Position numbers and translations under genes: made by a program. The notes beneath the pieces are model-generated. The model was not told the origin of the DNA, did no database searches, and saw only the letters and a list, made by a program, of their open reading frames with translations. A stretch of DNA of 64,000 bases from NCBI GenBank assembly GCA_928212115.1, contig CAKMRJ010005745.1:215678608-215742607 (forward strand). Direction: 5' to 3'. Shown here piece by piece: positions 35,113 through 45,389 of this stretch (position 1 is its first letter; the number at the start of each line of letters is the position of its first letter). Origin of the DNA: Lactuca virosa. Taxonomy: Eukaryota > Streptophyta > Magnoliopsida > Asterales > Asteraceae.

Positions 35113-35144
35113 CTAGTAAGTTACTATCCCCTGCTTCGCAGGGG
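35113..35144 (-). mobile_element. Helitron 3' end
   Basis: Read on the minus strand: hairpin CCCCTGC-GAA-GCAGGGG, eleven bases, then CTAG followed by T. This is the hairpin plus CTRR terminus of Helitrons with the expected T next to it. The element would extend rightward on the plus strand from 35113. Its 5' TC end was not identified, and a solo LTR (35173-36245) inserted just inside. Confidence 0.7.
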
Positions 35145-35172
35145 ACCAAACTTGCATAACTACGAAAGTGTA

Positions 35173-36245
35173 TGTAACATCTAAATGTTGGTACTTGATC
35201 TTTCAATGTTTTGAAATTAATAAAGAATGATAAACCTCATTTTATAGTTGGTCACGACATGAGAGAAAGTGTCTCACGACGTGACATTCGGATGAATCGT
35301 GTATCTCTCCTTGAGGGTCACAACATGACACATAGGTGCTCACGTCGTGAGAGCAGGCTAACCCTACTCCCGTGTTTTGCACCCTATTTAAAGGAAATGT
35401 GAAACCCTCAGCCTCCATCATTTCCTGCCCAAATCGATTTTAGCATCTATTGGTGACCTTGGAGAGCTTTTTGGTGGTTTTGGCTCTTAAAAAAAGAAGA
35501 AGACTCCTTGGGTGCATCACTTGTGGCAAGTAAGTTCCTTCCTCAACATCTTTCTGTGCTTTTGGACTCTTGTAAGTCCTAAAGCTCTTACCTTTATCTC
35601 TATTGCATGCTAGATCTAAGATTTGTTCTTTTCTCTTCATGGTGGGGTGGATAGCATGCATGAGATCCATAAGGTTAGAAACTTTATAGATCATTGAGGC
35701 CTTTTCTGTAGTATAAGTTTCAGATCTGAGGTTTGGTGTTGGTTTTAGACTCCAAGCATGAGTCTTGGCCTCGTTTTCTCCTTATTGACCTAGTTAGTGT
35801 TTGAGTCATGCATGATTTTTATGGTCCTTAAGGTTGAGGAAGACCCTTTGGAAAGTCTCAAGGAGTAGCTTAAGGGATTAAGAGCTTAATGTTCAAAGCT
35901 GTTCAGAACGGATCTCACGATGTGAGAAAGGGCATGTCACATCGTAAGAAGAGAGCGTTCACGATTATTTTTATCCTGGTTCGATTACGACGTGACCTAT
36001 GAGTGGTCACAACATGACCATTGGCTGAAGTTGACCATGGTTGACTTTTGGATCAAACTAGGGTTTTAAGGATGTAGGCTGATAGGGTATGACTTTACTG
36101 TTGTTAGGTGTCATGTTGATCATATCTACCCTGTGTGTGAGAGCTGTTGTGTTTCTAGCTGCTATTTGGGAGGTGAGTCTTCTTACTACCAGTTGGGTCT
36201 TTATATTTGACCATGGTTGACTATTGTGAAATTTTGGTCGTTACA
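35173..36245 (+). mobile_element. Solo LTR, 1.07 kb, with internal deletion
   Basis: Starts TGTAACATCTAAATG, ends TTTTGGTCGTTACA, with a perfect duplication GTGTA (35168-35172 and 36246-36250). TATA-like CTATTTAAAGG is near 35384. Inverted repeats of the TCACGNCGTGA type are at 35250-35350 and, decayed, at 35915-36010. Donor-like GGAG|GTGAGTCTTCTTAC is at 36173. After this donor almost all the usual 3' third of such LTRs is missing, so it lost its putative acceptor. Confidence 0.92.
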
Positions 36246-37605
36246 GTGTAGAGAGCAAACTTGCAAGCATACAAAAGTTATGTGGCTAGAGTGTGAAACC
36301 AAAAAAGTATAGGGACGAAACATGGCAATATGTTGCGGGGGCACAGAAGGCATAATCTGCAAATACTTTATTAGGTAGGGACTATTTTTGCATTTTTTAA
36401 AACATAGTCTGTAAATTATATAAACATATGGCTGTTTCAAAAAAAAAGCGTAGGGACCTTTTCAATAAATTATAGGGACAATTTTTGTAATTTATTTTCA
36501 ACATAGGGACCATATATACCAACATACGAAAGTCTTAAACATATGAACCATTTCTGAAAAAAAAAATATTCTTCACATGGACCTTTTCTATAAAGTATAG
36601 GGACTGATTTTTTTAATTTAGTTTGTACATAAGGACTAAAACTGCCAAAATCTGTGGCCAAAACATGAAAGCAAAAAGTGTAGGGACGAAATACAACAAT
36701 ATATTATAGTGGAGGGGGCGTGCAGCCGGGGGGTGGTAATATGCAAATATTCTATTAGATAGGGATTATTTTTGTAATTTTTTTAAACGTAATCTATAAA
36801 TTTTATAAATATATGGATCATTTATGCAATAAATATATAAATAAAAAATGTACACGGACATTTTCTACAAATAATAAGAATGGTTTTTATAATTTATTTT
36901 GTACACATACATCAAATGAAAATCTTACATATATGGACTACTTTAATAAAAATAAAATAAAATAAAATAAAACACATAAGTACCTTTTCTCTAAATTATA
37001 GAAGCAATTTTGTAATTTATTTTGTACATTTTAAACAAAATTCCAAAATACTACCGTGACCAAAGACAAAAAGTATATTATGCATTTCCACATTCTAATT
37101 TGATATATATAATACTTGTAAAAGATAATCTAAATTTATGTTATATATTAAATTGTTAATTAGTCATAAATATAAACCTTAGTTTTAAATTTATGTAACT
37201 TTTTTAATTAACAAATGTTATTTTATTAAAATAACATCTAATTCGAATGGATAATATATAAATATTTAATTTGGTTATAATTTTGTAATAAATACATTTT
37301 ATAAATTTTTTTTCAAACTAAATATGTACATAAATATGTTAAGAACTAATTAGCTCAAGGGTGTGTTTGACAAATCTATATAAGTTTAAAAAAAAGATTA
37401 TTATGGGAGAATTTTTTTGGTTTAAAATATAGCGTAGAAAATGACGTAGGGTTGAAGATGAAATATTATTAGCATCATTTTTACATCATTTTAATGTCAA
37501 AAATGGTTTAGAGTTGGAGATGGTTTTATAAAATGAAAATTAAAACACGATAATTTCGGCCCATTAACAATTGCAAAGGGTCGAAAAGTATATTTAGAGT
37601 TGACC
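36246..37605. other. AT-rich DNA with degenerate repeated phrases, probably Helitron interior
   Basis: No gene. Phrases such as GTAGGGAC, ATAGGGACNATTTTTGTAATTT and GCAAATAATTTA-like words recur about every 100-250 bases between 36290 and 37070. This suggests a decayed tandem array or duplicated untranslated sequence. It is flanked on the left by a Helitron end (35113) and may belong to that element. Confidence 0.35.
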
Positions 37606-39631
37606 TGAAACATCCCGAAAATATGACCCAAAATTTTTTGTTTTCAAATCATAATTAAAATTATAAATCATTCAAGTCATAAGTAAAATCATAATTCATG
37701 TATCATAAAACATCATAGTGTCTATCTCAAATCAAGATCTCATAACAAATCATCAAAGTAAACTCCCAGGCTGTGACTGTGGTGTGTGCCATGCGATCAA
37801 CCCGAGCCCTTCCCTTTGCTACTGGAAGTACCTGAAACCAAAACTGAAAACTGTAAGCACGAAACTTAGTGAGCTCCCCCAAACTAACACATACCATACA
37901 ATAACACATATAACACATACTGGGCCTTGCCCACTGCATCGGGCCCCGCCCGGCATCAGACCGAAGTCCGGCATAAATTAGGCCCCGCCCGGCATCGGAC
38001 CGAAGTCCGGTATAAGCTGAACATAACATAAACATAACATATAACATAATCACATATACTGCATCGGGCTTGCCTAACATCGGACCGGAGTCCGGAACAT
38101 ATATCACATATCATAACATGCATGAATCACGAATACATCAAGCATACATAACTACTTCTCGGGACCACCCCGGCATCGGACCGAAGTCCGGAACTACTAT
38201 CATCTAAACGGGCCGGCATTGTGGCCGTAAACCCGTTCCTACTGGAAGGAAACTCACCTCGTATGACTGACTGCTGTAACTCTGGGTGAGGAATCTCTGT
38301 TTCTGCTGCTCCGGCGACTCTCCGACTATAATTTCCATAAAGGTACTTAGTCAAAAACTGATAATTGCTCTTAGGGTAAAATGACCATTTTACCCCTGGC
38401 TAAAGTCAACATCCTGGTCAAAGTCCACACCCAGTTGACCTGACTCGCCGAGTTGATTCACCAACTCGTCGAGTCTCTATTCTTTCATCTGTTCCCAACC
38501 CCAACTCTACGCGTCGAGTCTAGCAAGAACTCGACAAGTTCTCCTTCAAACCTAGCGTCGGGACTATCCTCATCTGGCTCGCCGAGTTCATCCTTGAACT
38601 CATCGAGTTCATCTTCACCATAAGAGTGTGACTAGTCTGTGACTCGCCAAGTTGTATGAACAACTCGTCGAGTCCGTCTTCATGGGTTGGGGATTGCCTT
38701 GGACTCGCCGAGTGTGTTCATCCACTCGCCGAGTCCCATGGTTTCCAGGTCCATAACTACGTCTATTTCGTTGAGTCCTTCTTCTGGACTCATCTAGATC
38801 CCTTCTAAACTTAACTGGATCCCTTCAAAACATAGAAGATGGGAGAACCAACCCCCCCCCCCCCCCCGACTCGCTGAGTCTACTTATGTCCAAGTCCATA
38901 ACTCGATTTCTGTTGTGCAAAGCTCATCCAAAAGGTAGATCTGGGCTCTTAAGGCCGATATAACACGTAAAGTCACGAACTTTACATGCATGCATGGGAA
39001 TTTTAAGCTTAAAGGACCAAAAATGGGGTTTATTACATGCATGGGGTTCTCATGGCCATAGAGATGGCACCTTTATGCCATGAGGACCCTCCAAGGTTCC
39101 AATCTGAAGCTTCTACCCTACATTACACCCTAAAGTCCAAAATGACATGGAAATGCCCTCAAAGATGCCAAGATTCAAACCCCAAATTAGATCTAACACA
39201 TAGGAGGTCAAGATAGGGGCTATTTACCTCAAATACACTGGAAATGCAACCAAACTCAGAATCCACTGACTTGCTCCTTGATTCACCAAGCTTCCCTCCA
39301 TTCTTCTAGCTTCAAATCAAGATGCAAAGGCACAATATAACTCAAAGATGCTCACAATTGATTAGGGTTTTGAGGACAGGACTTGGGGTGATGGAGGCCG
39401 GGGTGGAAGCCTCATAAGTTGTTTAAATAGAGTGCAAACCCTCCAATTTAGGGTTTTACTCGGACAGCTCCTACTCGCCGAGTCGGTCTTCCGACTCGTT
39501 GAGTAGGCCACTTAGTCCCCCGACCCGGAGTCGATCCTACTCGACGAGTCGGGCCTCCAACTCGCCGAGTCCAAGGGTAAAATGTGAAGTTTGGCTTGAA
39601 TTTAACTGCGTACCTGAGAGCGGGTGTTACA
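37606..39631 (-). mobile_element. Solo LTR, 2.03 kb
   Basis: On the minus strand it starts TGTAACACCCGCTCTCAGG and ends TTCGGGATGTTTCA. A perfect duplication TGACC flanks it (37601-37605 and 39632-39636). TATA-like CTATTTAAAC is near 39425. CTCGNCGAG-type inverted repeats lie upstream of it (39470-39570) and downstream (38440-38880). Donor-like CGAG|GTGAGTTTCC is at about 38257 and acceptor-like GTTTCAG|GTACTTCC at about 37832. Between these lie four to five copies of CATCGGACCGAAGTCCGG. Confidence 0.93.
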
Positions 39632-39714
39632 TGACCATGCTAGTTTCGAGTCATTTCGAAACTTAACGCAATTGCAACAAAATTACCCAAGAGATTATTT
39701 GTGACATAATTATA

Positions 39715-39990
39715 TAAATTTGCATCATCCTCCCCACTTGAGAAAGACTCGACCTCGAGTCTTCTTCATCGTCACATCGCCTATGTACAATGATAATTTT
39801 ACCATGTCGAAAGTGGTCGACATTTTATAGTGGTTGGGAAGCTGATCTCATATGCATATGTATTGTCATTGATTTGTTCGAGTATATGGAGAGAGCCATT
39901 AACTTGCAACTTAAGCTTCCCAAACTAACCCATAGGGAACTTCTCCTTTCGTAGGATCTACACAAGACCACCCTCATTATAAATAACCTG
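39715..39990 (-). pseudogene. C-terminal remnant of a Ty3-type pol
   Basis: On the minus strand, GKLKLQVNGSLHILEQINDN is followed by blocks matching the integrase C-terminal region of plant Ty3 elements. The last is a DSR-S-S-rich acidic tail read from GAAGAAGACTCGAGGTCGAG. Several stops and shifts interrupt it. It is separate from the solo LTR on its left, which inserted in or next to it. Confidence 0.6.
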
Positions 39991-40220
39991 CTTCGGTTGC
40001 TATTAATAAAAATCTAAAAATGGCATACCTAATAAGATTTGTTTAGATTTTCTTCCGTGTTTATTTATTGTGATGTTTTCTATTTATTATGATGTTTTCC
40101 GGTGTTCGATTTGTGAAAATTGTTGATCCATATGATACATAATGATAAAAGCAAATTGGGGTTTTTATAAGCTTTGAATTTCATGATCTTTCATTAGATT
40201 TTTGTGGTCTTTGTTTTATG

Positions 40221-40866
40221 TAGAGGTGGAAAAAACTGACACAATCACACAACACACTACCCGACATGAAACAAACGAGTTTTGGTTATTTCAACTTGTT
40301 TAACTAAACGGAATGACACGACACGAAAATTAAACGAGTAAGATTCGGGTTGAATAATTCAACTTGAAAATAGTCTGTTTATTTATATGCAATTTTCTTT
40401 TTAATTATTTAGATGTATTTAATGGGACCAAAACCAAAACTATATATAAAGGAAAAACTTTGGGTTTAGTCTTTCAAGTCTGTTTATTTATATGCAATTT
40501 TCTTTTTAATTATTTAGATGTATTTAATGGGACCAAAACCAAAACTATATATAAAGGAAAAACTTTGGATTTAGTCGCTTTATAATATGAAAATGACTTA
40601 GCCGCCTATGAACTTCTCCCTTTCGCCTCCCAACTCCTACTTTTTCGATTTCACTTTGTCTTTTCTGCATCTCCAACTCCTACTCTTTCAACAAGTTTAG
40701 TGTTTCAACCCGGACACGATCCATTTACAAGGTCTAACCCCTAAACTCACTAACCCGACACGAAAATAACGGATTGACACGACACAACATGATAATTAAA
40801 ATGTTAGATTTAAGTCAAACTCCTCGACTCGTTTAATGTTTCAACCCGACACATTTGTCACGTCTA
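40221..40866. mobile_element. hAT-type non-autonomous element
   Basis: The left end TAGAGGTGGAAAAA pairs imperfectly with the right end ATTTGTCACGTCTA. Flanking octamers GTTTTATG (40213-40220) and ATTTTATG (40867-40874) match at seven of eight positions, as expected for an old hAT duplication. Subterminal words ACCCGACACGA and GACACGACA recur on both sides. There is no coding capacity, and it contains a 105-bp tandem duplication. Confidence 0.72.
40373..40577. repeat. 105-bp direct tandem duplication
   Basis: Two copies beginning GTCTGTTTATTTATATGCAA at 40373 and 40478. They are nearly identical through AAGGAAAAACTTTGG, with one change (GGGTTT/GGATTT) near the end. It lies within the hAT-type element. 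Confidence 0.93.
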
Positions 40867-40874
40867 ATTTTATG

Positions 40875-41187
40875 AATCTTAAAAATATTCACATAAAGTA
40901 TTTGAGTCTCGAAAACAGTCAAACAATATCTATCTAAATCCATACCATTAAGTGATCTCCAATGGATTTAGCAACCCTTTGTGATGACAAATCTGAAAAT
41001 CTATGCAACTCACAATGATTTCACCAAAAATACCAAGACCAAAGTTCTATCTTCTAATTTTCTCTTTATAACCTCAAAACCCTAAAAATGGCTATCTCAT
41101 AGGTATTTATATCTCTCATCAAAATAATCTATTTATTTAATGAATAAATAAATATAATATCTTTTAGAATTGATACTCTAAGTCCTC
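40875..41187. other. AT-rich spacer between hAT-type elements
   Basis: No feature recognised. Confidence 0.4.
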
Positions 41188-41592
41188 TAGGAATGGCAAC
41201 GGGGCGGGTTCGGGGCGGGGCGTGGTTTCCCAAACCCGCCCCGATATCTTTCGGGTATCTTATCGGGGCGCCCCGTTGGGTTCGGGTTTTCCCGTCGGGT
41301 TTCGGGTATCTTATCGGGTTTACAACAATTCATAACGAAATCTTTATTTTGTTTTAGGGTAACCCGATGTCTTATAAAATATACGTGTTCTAGCCTCCCT
41401 TTAAATTAAAAACATGATGAATCACTTTAATAAAATTAACTCGACATTGTATTAAAAATTATTTGATTTAATTTTAGTGTAATACGTCAAAACATAAAAA
41501 ATGATCATTCACACCAGATTGTTAATAACGAAAAAGATTGTCCACAGTAAGTATTTTATATTTGAATGTATGCAATTAACATCAAAAGGATT

Positions 41593-41637
<45 letters not shown>

Positions 41638-41761
41638 GGGGCGAGGATAACCCACTCCCTGCCCCGAACCCGATAAAAAACCCGATAACGACCCATTACC
41701 CGACCCGAAATAATCGAGTTTCGGGTTTCCCCATCAGGTTCGGGTTTTTTTGCCATCCCTA
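41188..41761. mobile_element. hAT-type non-autonomous element
   Basis: Terminal repeats TAGGAATGGCAA and TTGCCATCCCTA (one mismatch). Flanking octamers AAGTCCTC (41180-41187) and AAGACCTC (41762-41769) differ at one position. The subterminal DNA is full of CGGGTTCGGG-type words on the left and their complements on the right. A (TA)n tract is at 41596-41634. No transposase. Confidence 0.85.
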
Positions 41762-41984
41762 AAGACCTCAATAATGGTAATTCTCTCATGATCACCAATA
41801 ATTCTCATTTATCTAAATAATTCCCCCGTGAAGGAGTATAGTGAAGGAGTATAGGTAAGTCCAAGAAAAAAGCTTTTATCTTGACCTCAAAGTATCTAGG
41901 TTCCATGATCTTTAAGGGAGAGAGTGTAGTTGGTTAAAGTGGACACCCTCATGAGTTGTGTGATAGGAAGGTCCCTTTGACACA

Positions 41985-42380
41985 GGGGAAATTTTAAATG
42001 ATAAATATAAGGCCCACCATGTTATATGGATCCAAATGTAAGAAGGACCACAAGAGGAAGATATAAGTAGTTGAAATGATGATGATGATGATGAGGTGGA
42101 CTTGCAATAGAACTTTGATGAATATGATACTAAATACGGTTGTAAGAAGCTCGTTAGGAGTGGCACAAATTACAAAAAGTTGAGAGAAGGATGATTGAGG
42201 TGGTATGGGCATGTCCAAATGAGACTACCATTAGTTACAGTCAAGAGAGTAGACTCATTGGAGATTGATGGTAAGAGAATAGGAGGACATCAAAGAAAAA
42301 AGTGGGAGAATAATAAGAGGTTAGACATGAAGAAATTTACTCTTTTTGGGGACATAGCGGTTTTAGTATGGTGCCTGCAG
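41985..42380 (+). pseudogene. LINE reverse transcriptase C-terminal remnant
   Basis: Decayed plus-strand sequence with landmarks of the C-terminal end of plant non-LTR reverse transcriptases: an LRPTMLYGS-type phrase near 42010, MRWTCN near 42095, MRWYGHVQMR at 42195 and GKRIGGHQRKKWENN near 42270. A GAT repeat interrupts it near 42076-42096. Stops and frameshifts are frequent. Family assignment comes from remembered motifs. Confidence 0.7.
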
Positions 42381-42465
42381 TGGCATATGCTTACTCTACC
42401 GCCTCATTTGCAGGTTCCAGAGGCATATGCTTTTTTTTGGGGGGGTGGGGGGGTTATTTTCCATT

Positions 42466-42601
42466 ACAACTTTATGCTCACTTTCATTTACTATCACCCT
42501 ATTTTGTTTTTCCATGTTTCTAGTGCAGATGTTGGAGGTCTTCTAGAGTGATAGTAAAAACAAAATAGGGTGATAGTAAATGAAAGTGAGCATAAAGTTG
42601 T
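42466..42601. repeat. Perfect 46-bp inverted repeat (hairpin)
   Basis: Arms 42466-42511 and 42556-42601 are exact reverse complements, with a 44-base spacer. The left arm begins ACAACTTTATGCTCAC. A poly-T/poly-G run (42431-42452) lies just upstream. It could fold into a long stem if transcribed. Confidence 0.95.
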
Positions 42602-42983
42602 GATGACCACACCTACCTCCTATGGAGGCACAACTGACGAAATCTACCTCCCCTATCCCATTTTAATGGGATCCCCATGTATGTTGCTATGTTATCTCAA
42701 TTATGGTCAAAGTACTAAACATAGCAATGTACTTTAAAAACTCAACATACCTCAATGTTTCCCTTGTGAAATCTCCGTCACATCTCAATAGCTCCATCAA
42801 CTAAAGTTACACCCGAAACCTTGGTAAAAATATATAATAAATGGAATTTTCTCATCATAAGGAAAAAAAAGCGTCTTTTATTTGCGAATGTTACAATCAA
42901 ACAATGTCACTATAACAAAACTTGCAATTGGAATACTCAAATAGAACCATGCATTTCATATAACTTTTGCAATAAGAGGTGGA

Positions 42984-43058
<75 letters not shown>

Positions 43059-43110
43059 TTGTAAATATAAAATAATAAATAAGTGAAATGGGTACCGAAA
43101 GTTAAATCTA
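42602..43110. other. F-box downstream region with (TA)n
   Basis: Contains a (TA)n tract at 42986-43055 that ends about 55 bases from the F-box stop codon. This probably lies in or next to the 3' UTR of that minus-strand gene. No other feature seen. Confidence 0.5.
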
Positions 43111-44352
43111 CTAGCTTTCACCATGCTGCTGAATTATAGGAACTGTGGTAGGCCAGCAAGGAAGCACAAACGGGAAGACAACAGGGATCATCAAATATTT
43201 AACCTTTGCATCTTGAGGAAAACATGGTAACTTCAGTAGCTTAGTCCTCATGTTGTATTCCAAAATTTTAAACGAGCAGAGACACCAAAAGAAAACAATA
43301 TCCTGATTAAGTGGATGGGGAGGAAGCAGACCTATGAGATCCTTGTAAGCTGTTTGAACTGTGGATTTCATCCCTAAGATGTGAACCTTATGCAACAAAA
43401 ACCACTCACCACCATCATTGCTGCAATCTTTGAGTTGCCATACTCGATACGTCTTACTACTCTTACAATAGTCTGCATATCTAAGTCGACCAGCAGACTC
43501 TCCTAAGCAATAATCGGAGCTAGATTCTGTTATCCCTGGTGGATACTTGATAGTTCCACATATTCCACTATAAGGATCATAAGTGAAAATATCAGTCTTT
43601 GAAAGATTATCCCAATGAAGCAATCCTCCACAAACTACAGCACTGGGATACCCGAAATTACATCTATAGAAGAGTTCATTAACCGAAGTTGAACTCGACA
43701 TGTAGTTCTCGTTAGTCCACCTCCCTGACTCCGAACAGAATATTTCCAGACTCAATGTATCTCTTAGCGCCACTTGAATACGAACCACCTTAAAACTCGT
43801 TGTCCTTCTTTGTTCTTGATTATCATTACATGAATACTGGGGATTGCATATAAACCCGATGTAACTGGCTTTAACATCAGTAGGAGGTGGTGGTAGAGTA
43901 ATCCATTGCTTCGTTAACGGATTACAAACAAAGTAAACAACCGGAGGACATAGATCAGCACAACACAAAACTAATCCGTTGTTTGAAGCTAGGTAATGTA
44001 TAGTTTCTTGAAGGAAAGATAAAGAAAACCCTGGAGATTCAAAAATGGGGGATTCAAACGCCATACACATCCCTACCGAGGAAGGACGAATCTTACGCTT
44101 TCCATCCAAATCATAATAAAGAGCAAACGAATCGTTGATTTGATGATGATTCAAATAACAGCGAACGAAATTTGAACTTGAAATCAAAGAACGAAAACGT
44201 ACTGAGATGCATTTGCAGATATTGGCTGGCTTTAGAGGGAGACGTATTAGGGTTTCGATTAAGAGCTCGTCAGTGAGCTTATCAAACACTGATGATGAAA
44301 TTGTTTCCACATTATGTGAAGAACCGTCGATTGTCTCATCCGAGGGTTTCAT
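43111..44352 (-). CDS. F-box protein (single exon, 413 residues)
   Basis: Probable substrate-recognition subunit of an SCF ubiquitin ligase; the N-terminal F-box binds SKP1. The open frame starts MKPSDETIDGSSHN. The F-box runs at about residues 23-65 (FDKLTDELLIETLIRLPLKP, CISVRFRSLISS). An F-box-associated region follows, with the usual phrases LASNNGLVLCC, YFVCNPLTKQWITLPPPP and FKVVRI (about residues 120-195). It is typical of the large plant F-box family in length and lack of introns. The target is unknown. The reading frame is intact. A partial copy lies at 34262-34490, and an inverted-repeat element begins about 140 bases upstream of the start. Confidence 0.92.
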   Translation of the reverse strand: MKPSDETIDGSSHNVETISSSVFDKLTDELLIETLIRLPLKPANICKCISVRFRSLISSSNFVRCYLNHHQINDSFALYYDLDGKRKIRPSSVGMCMAFESPIFESPGFSLSFLQETIHYLASNNGLVLCCADLCPPVVYFVCNPLTKQWITLPPPPTDVKASYIGFICNPQYSCNDNQEQRRTTSFKVVRIQVALRDTLSLEIFCSESGRWTNENYMSSSTSVNELFYRCNFGYPSAVVCGGLLHWDNLSKTDIFTYDPYSGICGTIKYPPGITESSSDYCLGESAGRLRYADYCKSSKTYRVWQLKDCSNDGGEWFLLHKVHILGMKSTVQTAYKDLIGLLPPHPLNQDIVFFWCLCSFKILEYNMRTKLLKLPCFPQDAKVKYLMIPVVFPFVLPCWPTTVPIIQQHGES

Positions 44353-44492
44353 ACTACCACCACCTGAACCGCCCTGTACGCCGGAACTCGGAAAATCAAT
44401 AATTTGTGTTACCGACCTTCAAATTAAACTAGAGACTAAAAGGGTGCTCCTAAAAAAAAACCTCCTTTGGGTTTTAACAGAAAAATGACTAA

Positions 44493-45385
44493 AAAAAGTC
44501 TTAAAATTTTACCTTAATCTACGAAAAAATCCAAAACTAAAATTTGTTTACGAAAAAACATGAATTACCGGTAAAAATAACGATTTAATCCTTTTTTCCG
44601 GTTTACTGGTTTCATTACTTACCAGTTTCACTAAAGTCTCATTATTTTACCCTAATTTGCGAATAAGTCTCAAACTAAAATTTTGTGATGATTTGACCAT
44701 TTTCTTCATGTAACAACTGACTTAGACACATAATCATTAAATTAGCTGATAAGATGGATACGATGGGTTATATAATGCTACATTTACTGTAAAATTTGAT
44801 ATTCATCTCATCGGCTCATTTATGACTATGTATCTTGGGCAGCAATGAAACCAATAAAATGCGTGTTTTCAAGAAAAAATGGCAGAAAATGAGTTGGTGT
44901 CTCATGAGATGGATATATTGGGTTACATAAGATTAGATAGACAATTTGATATTTCTTATAAACATAAAAATAACGCAGTTGTTACTAGTTTATGTAATTA
45001 TTCCAGTTTTTGTTGGATGCATTTTATGTTCCAAAAGAATATACAATACATCAGGATATCAAGTTTTATGCTAAACATAGCATTATATAACTCAACATAT
45101 CCATCTCATCATCTCATTTAATGACTAGGCGTCCGGGTCAGCAATGAAACCAATAAAATGTATGTTACATAGAGAAAATGGTCAAATCATCACTAAATTT
45201 TAGTTTAGGACTTATTCGTAAATTAGGATAAAATAATGGGACTTTAATGAAACGGGTAAGTAATGAAACCGGTAAACCGAGAAAAAGTGGTCAAATCGCC
45301 ATTTTTACCGGTAATTCATGCTTTTTCGTAAACAAAATTTAGTTTGCGACTTTTTCATAAATTAAGGTAAAATTTTAAGACTTTT
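44493..45385. mobile_element. Foldback/MULE-like inverted-repeat element
   Basis: The first 225 or so bases (from AAAGTCTTAAAATTTTACC) recur as reverse complement in the last 225 (to AAAATTTTAAGACTTTT), with moderate divergence. Homology appears to extend inward to about 44800 and 45065. Repeated words include TTACCGGTAA and GAAACCGGTAA. No open frame of note and no clear target duplication, so the superfamily is unresolved. It lies about 140 bases upstream of the F-box start, and a solo LTR is inserted five bases from its right end. Confidence 0.75.
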
Positions 45386-45389
45386 CTGG

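Noticed and set aside
43111..44352. F-box gene as a pseudogene
   Set aside because: The 413-codon frame is uninterrupted from F-box to C-terminus and of normal length, so it is kept as a coding gene.
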